From Corynespora cassiicola (taxonomy: Eukaryota > Ascomycota > Dothideomycetes > Pleosporales > Corynesporascaceae), in contig JAEUWY010000021.1 of the NCBI GenBank assembly GCA_022059125.1, positions 292,399-356,398 on the forward strand: DNA of 64,000 bases, in the 5' to 3' direction. The notes below the pieces were generated by a model. The model made no database searches, was not told the DNA's origin, and was given only the letters and a program-made list of their open reading frames with translations. Below are positions 58,700 to 64,000 of this stretch, piece by piece (position 1 is the first letter of the stretch; every line of letters begins with the position of its first letter). The translations under genes and the position numbers were made by a program.

Positions 58700-60870
58700 T
58701 AAAGAAAACTAGTAGTTAGCCTAGAGGGGTTTTAGAGTTAGACTTAAAAAAAATTCTAAGTAGAGAATCTAATAACTATTCTACTCTACTCTATTATTTT
58801 ACAAATAATTTATATTTTCTATTTTCTGTTTTTATATCTGGAGCTATTAGTTTAAGAACCGGAAAGGTTCTAGCTTATCTAGATACTTATTATAGAAAGT
58901 TTTTAACTTATATAGAGCTTTTATAAAGTTAGATATATTATACTACACAGAATTTAGGTTATATCTAATCTAGTTTACTTTATACTTTAGTAATAAGCGT
59001 ACAAGTTTGCTGGCGAGAATATTCTTAACTTTCTATTTTTCTACTTTATTAATTAGTACTCTAATTAGTTTTAGAGCTTCTTATTCTAGAAGCAGATTAG
59101 CAGAGTTTTTATATAAAACATCTAGTACAAACATATTATAGATTTTTAATTCTGGAGGTAGTTTAAGGCAGTATAAATAACCTACTTTTTCTAATATTTT
59201 AAAAGAATCTGTTTACTGTTCGGACAGCTTTTAGCTTAGTTTTATAGATATTAGATTTTTTATACTAAAATACACTTAATTTTTAATAGTTTAGTCTATT
59301 TAGCGATAGTAGAGGTTGACTTAAACTCGTATTTATTTCTAAGCCTTTTTAAAATTCTTTTTTATAAGCTTCTATACTTTATACATCTGTAAAGTAAGTA
59401 CTAAAACGTTCTAGTAATTTAGTTTTTTCTAAAACTTAGAAAGTTCAGATTTTTTCTAATACTAATTTTAACAGGGTTCGGAACTGAACAAGACTTAATA
59501 TAAAGTTATTTCTAAGCTTATATATAAAAAAGTAAGTTAAGCGCGATTTATTAATAGCAGAAATTCGTTTTAGTTATTTTAATAGTAGCTTATAAATAGC
59601 TTTAGTCTCTAATTAATATATTAGTTTATAATCTTAGTCTAGCTATTAGTTTTTTTATAGTAGGCAGTAAACAGCTTAATTTTAATACTAATAATACAAC
59701 AGAATTCAGACTAGAAACTAAAAATAAACTATAATTCTTAGTCTGACATAATTGTCTCTAGAATATATCTAAATTAGTATATTTACTAAATAAACAGATA
59801 GACTATACTACGTGCGTTAGTGTTTTTATAATATAAAATTAATACAGCTTACTTAGAAAGTTAATTAATAATTACTAAAATCTAATTATAGCTAGCTTTA
59901 TTACGGGGGAATTCTTTAAAGTCTATACAGAAGTATTATATAAAACGGTTCGGAATAAAAAAAAAATAGATTTTTTTAGCAGAATAGATTTATTTTAAAT
60001 ATATTTATTAATAAACAAAGCAGTTTTGTATATATTACTTATATAAATTTTTTATACTTTTTTAGTAGTACTTCCGGGCTAATAGCTGGTAGGTTTTTAT
60101 AGCGCTAGGGTGTGCTAAAAAGACTTAGTTATAAACCTTTTGTATTAAGCGTGTAATAAGTATAAAGTTTTAAAAAATATATAGTCGATATTAGTATAAT
60201 ATAAATCTGTTATATATTTAGTACTAGTTAGAAAAATTTTCGCGTTTCTTTATAAAGCTTAATTAATTTTTCTTTAAAAAGGTATTAATAAGTTTAAAAG
60301 AGTTAAGATTTATAAAGTTTTCTAGAAATATTATATATACGCGAGCCACACACTCAGTTTAAACTCTAATATATTTCTAAGCTAATTTAGTATTAATCTA
60401 AAAGTTAAGATAATACGGTCTAATTAGCACGCGAGAACAGTTATCTCGCTATATAGCTAAAAAATCTTCTATATTTTATTCGCGACAGCTGAGAATATTA
60501 GCTCTAATATTATTTTTATTTAAAGTGTATTTAATTTAGAAGTTAAAAAGCGCTAGTTCTTCTGTCTATTTTACTTATCTAGTATTTAGAACTTTAGTCG
60601 TTATAAAATATTCTAATAACTTATAATTAGAATATATTTAAATCTAATACTTTACAGAGAAAAAATTAGCTTACTATTTCTAGAAGGCGGTAATAATAGC
60701 GAAAAGTTCTTTATTATATATTTTCTAGTTAAGCTTAAAACTGGATAGAGTTTTGCTGTAAAAAGCATATAAATACTAATTTCTATTAGTATGTTACTAA
60801 GACTGTACGCCTACGATAGCGCTATTAAATATATTAATTTTTAGTTTTATAGATAGTTTAGAGTTAAAAT
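58700..60870 (-). mobile_element. Second gypsy-type element, truncated before reverse transcriptase
   Basis: On the minus strand, from about 60870 to 60440, the decayed frame encodes a Ty3/gypsy RNase H: SAIVGVQS, YAFYSKTLSSFKLN, KIYNKELFAII, NLEYFITTKVLN, TEELALFNF and ANILS. Integrase follows at about 59945-59650 with CIDFKEFPRNKASYN, ILVIIN-LSK-AVLI, and the strand around SD-EL-FIFSF-SEFCCIISI. Reverse transcriptase should lie upstream of 60870, but nothing like it is seen before the telomere array at 61251. It is a different subfamily from the 41.8-48.5 kb element. The left limit is approximate, and no LTRs were identified. Confidence 0.7.
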
Positions 60871-61250
60871 AATAAAAAGTTAGAATAGAAAAAAGAAAGT
60901 TTTTTAAAGCTTTAAATACTAATAACTATTATTAAAGTTACTACGTTAGAGTAACAGTAAACGAGCTAATAGTAGTAATATACTAGTTAAAAACTACGTC
61001 GGAGTAACAACGTCGCAGTAATTAGCAAAAACAGTAGATACACCGTCTAATAAATAAAAATCTAATAGAATAGAGATAAAATATCTTAGAAACAAAATTA
61101 AAAGATATATATATATAATTTGCGGTAGCAATTCACAGTTAAAATTCTGGCTTTTATAGTTTTAGTGTTTTTATTTTAAATCTGTGCACGCGCTAATACT
61201 ACTAATTTATTTATTTTAACTTATAATATAAGCTAAAATAAAATTATTTT

Positions 61251-61395
61251 TTAGGGTTAGGGTTAGGGTTAGGGTTAGGTTAGGGTTAGGTTAGGGTTAG
61301 GGTTAGGGTTAGGGTTAGGGTTAGGGTTAGGGTTAGGGTTAGGGTTAGGGTTAGGGTTAGGGTTAGGGTTAGGGTTAGGGTTAGGTTAGGTTAGG
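61251..61395 (+). repeat. Interstitial telomeric repeat array (TTAGGG)
   Basis: 145 bp made only of telomere units: 20 TTAGGG hexamers and 5 TTAGG pentamers, three of the pentamers closing the array. The G-rich strand reads towards higher coordinates, so a chromosome end formed here would lie to the right. Instead about 135 bp of AT-rich DNA and then 2.5 kb of ordinary sequence follow. The array itself shows no RIP-type changes. Confidence 0.97.
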
Positions 61396-61843
61396 TAAGA
61401 TAATATTCTTTTTAGTTAGAGCGTTTAGTTTATAATAGTTAATATATACTTTAAGCTTTCTATTTGCTTTACAAACACACAGAATAAATAATATAAAAAG
61501 CTTTAACTCTATTTAATAAGACTGTATTATAGTTAATTTGTCACGCAAACGGCTTGTTGTGTTGGGGATGGGTTTGCGATAGAGCTGCCTGGCCAAAGTA
61601 TTGGCAGATGAAAAGGTGGATAGATTAAGTGAGGAGCATGGACGGATGTGATGGGACGAATGATGGAGAGAGCCGACGCGACGGCCGCCATGTTGTGGGG
61701 TTGCAGCCGACCCACCGGTCCAACATCGGCCCTCTTGATCAATTGCAGATGATTTCCGATTAGTCCTACTTGTTAAACACGCAAGTGATCAGACTGATAC
61801 TTGGTGGCTCGGTAATTAGGCTCTATACTTGCCAGATACTTAA
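61396..61843. other. Junction from AT-rich to normal DNA
   Basis: The first 135 bases after the telomere array are still AT-rich and RIP-like. From about 61530 base composition is ordinary. A 69-codon minus frame at 61533-61742 has no domain. The missing N-terminal part of the adjacent dehydrogenase pseudogene is not found here. Confidence 0.5.
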
Positions 61844-62773
61844 ATGCACTCAAGGACCCCTTCCGTCCTCACAACTTTCATCCAACACCAGCCGCTTACT
61901 TCCATCACTCGCACTGCATTTCCAGTCGTGACTTCTGCTTCCACCACCGACGGGAAACACCTCACTGCCCTTGATTTCATCCAAAAAGAGGGCCTCGCAG
62001 GAGTCCTAGAATCGGGCCGTGTAACTCTAGTTGACATGGACAACGGGTCGTTATCCAGTGTCCGGGCTGCTGCAGCGACCATCCTGACTCAAAGCAACAA
62101 CAAGGTCAATATCCTCATCGCCAACGCTGGTATCAATGAAACCCAGGAATACATCCTCACAGATGATGGATATGAAATCCATCTTGCGACCAATCATCTG
62201 AGCCATTTCCTGCTCTTCTAGTTGCTCAAGCCTGCTCTGCTAGCCAGCTCATCTCCGGAATTCCATTCCAGGGTCGCCTTGACCGCTTCCAGTACCCATC
62301 TCATGGTGAAACTCAATGGAAGCGAGAACTACAATTCTGAAAAGGGAGGATATATCTTCATGAAAGAATATGCGCATTCGAAGCTGGCGAAAATCTACAT
62401 GGCCAACGAGATAGAGCGTCAGTACGGCCACAGAGGTCTTCACGGTTTGAGCGCTCATCCCGGCGTTATATAAATCGACATTGCGAGACATATGGATCCT
62501 GAGTTAATGAAGAGTATTGTCACTCAGAAGGAGTTCATCGATAACGAAAAGACTCCAGTAGAGGGGGCCGCTACGACTGTAATAGCAGCTGTTGGCAAGG
62601 CATGGGAGGGAATGGGAGGAAAGTACCTCGAAGACCGTGAAGAAGCAAAGCGTTGGCAAGATGGTGATGATGACATGCATGGAACTGGATGGGCCAGCCA
62701 TACGTACAACCCGGACAGTGAGTCACGTCTTTGGAAGGATTCCCTCAAGCTTGTAGGACTTGTGACGGAGTAG
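61844..62773 (+). pseudogene. Short-chain dehydrogenase/reductase pseudogene
   Basis: One continuous frame encodes the middle and C-terminal part of a short-chain dehydrogenase, broken by TAG at 62219-62221 and TAA at 62471-62473. Landmarks are LIANAGINE (NAG motif), NHLSHFLLF, the catalytic YAHSK (YxxxK), HGLSAHPGVI, and a C-terminal LEDREEAKRW...GWASHTYNPDSESRLW typical of fungal WWOX/retinol dehydrogenase-like SDRs. The first stop fits a former CAG (a Gln precedes LLKPALL in relatives), a C-to-T change at CpA; the second may also have been Gln. The N-terminal Rossmann TGxxxGIG is missing, so the copy is also 5' truncated. It is certainly not a functional enzyme as it stands. Confidence 0.85.
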
Positions 62774-63746
62774 CTGTTTTGATAAAGTTATATTGGAAAA
62801 AAGAATACGCTTGTTTGGAATATATTCAGCACTAGACCTATCTTTGATAGAAGCACCCAATGGTATTCCTGTACAATTAATTCGTCAGCCACCTGCACAA
62901 CCGTAGCGTGCTGATATTTAGTGTACGGTAAAGCGGGCTAGATCTGAATTTATTGAGCTAAAACACGCTATAATTTCATACGTAATCTGCTTATATATCT
63001 AGGTAATTATTATATATCTGTTACTTGTAACAATAGAGTCAGATCTCTAGTGCCTATAAGGCAGAAAAAAACGAAAAGCAATCCTAGTATATCTAATGCT
63101 ACTAGACTAATTCTTAGATGTCTAACTATATATTTCTGTGCATGAATATAGTGTTTTATTGCTGAAAACCTTCGTAAAATGTCCTATAATAGATCCTACA
63201 ACAATATTCCCCACCCAAAGACCGAAGCACTCGTACTTAGACAATATCAAAAGCAAGTAAGCTCTCTAGACCTATTAGTGTATTATTCAAATAATAAGAT
63301 TTTGGCCAATATGAGGCGCTAAGAAGAAATAGAAATAGACTTCTGGATACGATCGAATTTTAGTACTCTCCTCTCAAGGGAGGAAGCACGCCACAAATCT
63401 AGTACACAAATCCAGTACACAAAAGGGCGACCCATTCCCTAAAGACACAATCGGCATGAAAGGCCTAGGAATCGAACTAACAGCCCTGGTAAGTCAACTC
63501 CTGGACATAAAAGCTCACTCAAACTAGACTTGTATCTTAGAGTGGAGCTCCACTCAAAGTTATTGTACTGTTCAATTTAGAAAAGGCGAACTGGATAAAA
63601 CATAGCCGTTTATTCTAAACCTGCTACTTTAATTAATAGTTCGTTAAGCCTGTGCGCCTAATGCTAGGTGTCTAAAACCGTCTTGCTTTAAGGAGTAGCT
63701 ATTAAGAAAAGGCATTGTGGGGGAGGAAGGGGGGCAAAGAGGGTTC
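62774..63746. other. Gene-poor right-hand region
   Basis: About 1 kb of slightly AT-rich DNA. A 48-codon open frame starts at 63178 (MSYNRSYNNIPHPKTEAL) and ends in a stop within a protein-like stretch that continues in frame for a while; it may be a transposon-related or gene relic. A G-rich tract (GGGGGAGGAAGGGGGGC) is at about 63719-63736. Nothing else is supported. Confidence 0.4.
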
Positions 63747-63995
63747 TTACTCGGTACAAAAACGCCCCTCCATCATCAAGATGACATGGTTGGCTTGGTG
63801 AGCAGGGATCAAGACGGTAGAACCCCACTCGCAAGCAGTGTCCGCGAACTCCATGATAGTTAGGGCCTCTTCTACACTATAGTCAGCCACTGCACTGAGA
63901 ATGATGTTGGTTAGGGGCCTCGCTGTGACGTTGCAGTTGGGACTGAAGTCCATGAACCTGCCTGGATAGTTGTCGCGCTTCCTAAACCATGACAA
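63747..63995 (-). CDS. Partial hypothetical frame at the window edge
   Basis: An open minus-strand frame runs to the edge of the window and ends in ...MMEGRFCTE at 63747. The residue mix looks protein-like (NIILSAVADYSVEEALTIM), and it may be the last exon of a gene lying mainly beyond 64000 or a fragment. No family is recognised. Confidence 0.3.
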   Translation of the reverse strand: MSWFRKRDNYPGRFMDFSPNCNVTARPLTNIILSAVADYSVEEALTIMEFADTACEWGSTVLIPAHQANHVILMMEGRFCTE

Positions 63996-64000
63996 AATCG

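Larger units (their letters stand above)
38370..61530. repeat. AT-rich, RIP-like block 2
   Basis: About 23 kb of very AT-rich DNA with the same depleted CA/TG pattern as block 1. It holds stacked repeats: inverted-copy AT repeat, tandem duplications, a satellite, an LTR-bounded gypsy element, eroded reading frames, a truncated LTR, a second gypsy fragment and an interstitial telomere array. Positions without a separate entry (for example 40690-41750, 50000-54120 and 56330-58700) contain AT-rich repeat debris in which I could not identify a family; 41050-41270 includes a diverged tandem duplication of about 132 bp. Confidence 0.85.

Overview
The window looks like subtelomeric or accessory DNA of a filamentous ascomycete (Pezizomycotina). 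The genes have short introns of 41-80 nt, families typical of such fungi (PTH11-like rhodopsin-domain protein, TmpA-like membrane protein, secreted tyrosinases) and TTAGGG telomere repeats. Two very AT-rich blocks carry transposon relics whose coding frames are broken almost only at TAA/TAG, the signature expected of repeat-induced point mutation (RIP). I cannot name the genus from sequence alone.

Layout. 1-2.3 kb: no secure gene, one ATG microsatellite. 2.3-5.8 kb: two tandem secreted tyrosinase-domain paralogues on the minus strand. 7.8-9.2 kb: PTH11-like membrane protein. 9.7-10.7 kb: secreted TIM-barrel amidohydrolase. 13.1-14.2 kb: secreted seven-bladed propeller lectin. 14.4-16.3 kb: seven-exon TmpA-like membrane oxidoreductase. 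17.6-19.1 kb: single-pass membrane protein of unknown function. 19.7-22.2 kb: P1B-type copper ATPase, divergent from a five-exon linalool dehydratase/isomerase-like gene (22.9-25.0 kb). 25.6-29.0 kb: persulfide dioxygenase and sulfide:quinone oxidoreductase, divergent around a shared 0.8 kb promoter region.

30.2-35.3 kb: first AT-rich block, with a RIP-degraded Tc1/mariner element that has long terminal inverted repeats (TIRs). 35.3-38.4 kb: a normal-composition island with one large membrane-protein gene, framed by inverted copies of an AT-rich repeat. 38.4-61.5 kb: second AT-rich block, with a two-length satellite (73/104 bp), an LTR-bounded Ty3/gypsy element, two long RIP-eroded reading frames of unknown family, a truncated LTR, a second truncated gypsy element, and an interstitial array of 20 TTAGGG plus 5 TTAGG units. 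61.5-64 kb: normal composition again, with a short-chain dehydrogenase pseudogene carrying two nonsense codons and a partial reading frame at the edge.

How the genes may work together. The clearest functional unit is the SQR/persulfide dioxygenase pair, which would oxidise sulfide to glutathione persulfide and then to sulfite in mitochondria. The copper ATPase and two copper-dependent tyrosinases share a metal, but they lie 14 kb apart and their link is inference. No polyketide or peptide synthase backbone gene was seen. Exon boundaries were worked out by hand from GT/AG sites, reading phase and family continuity; they are predictions.
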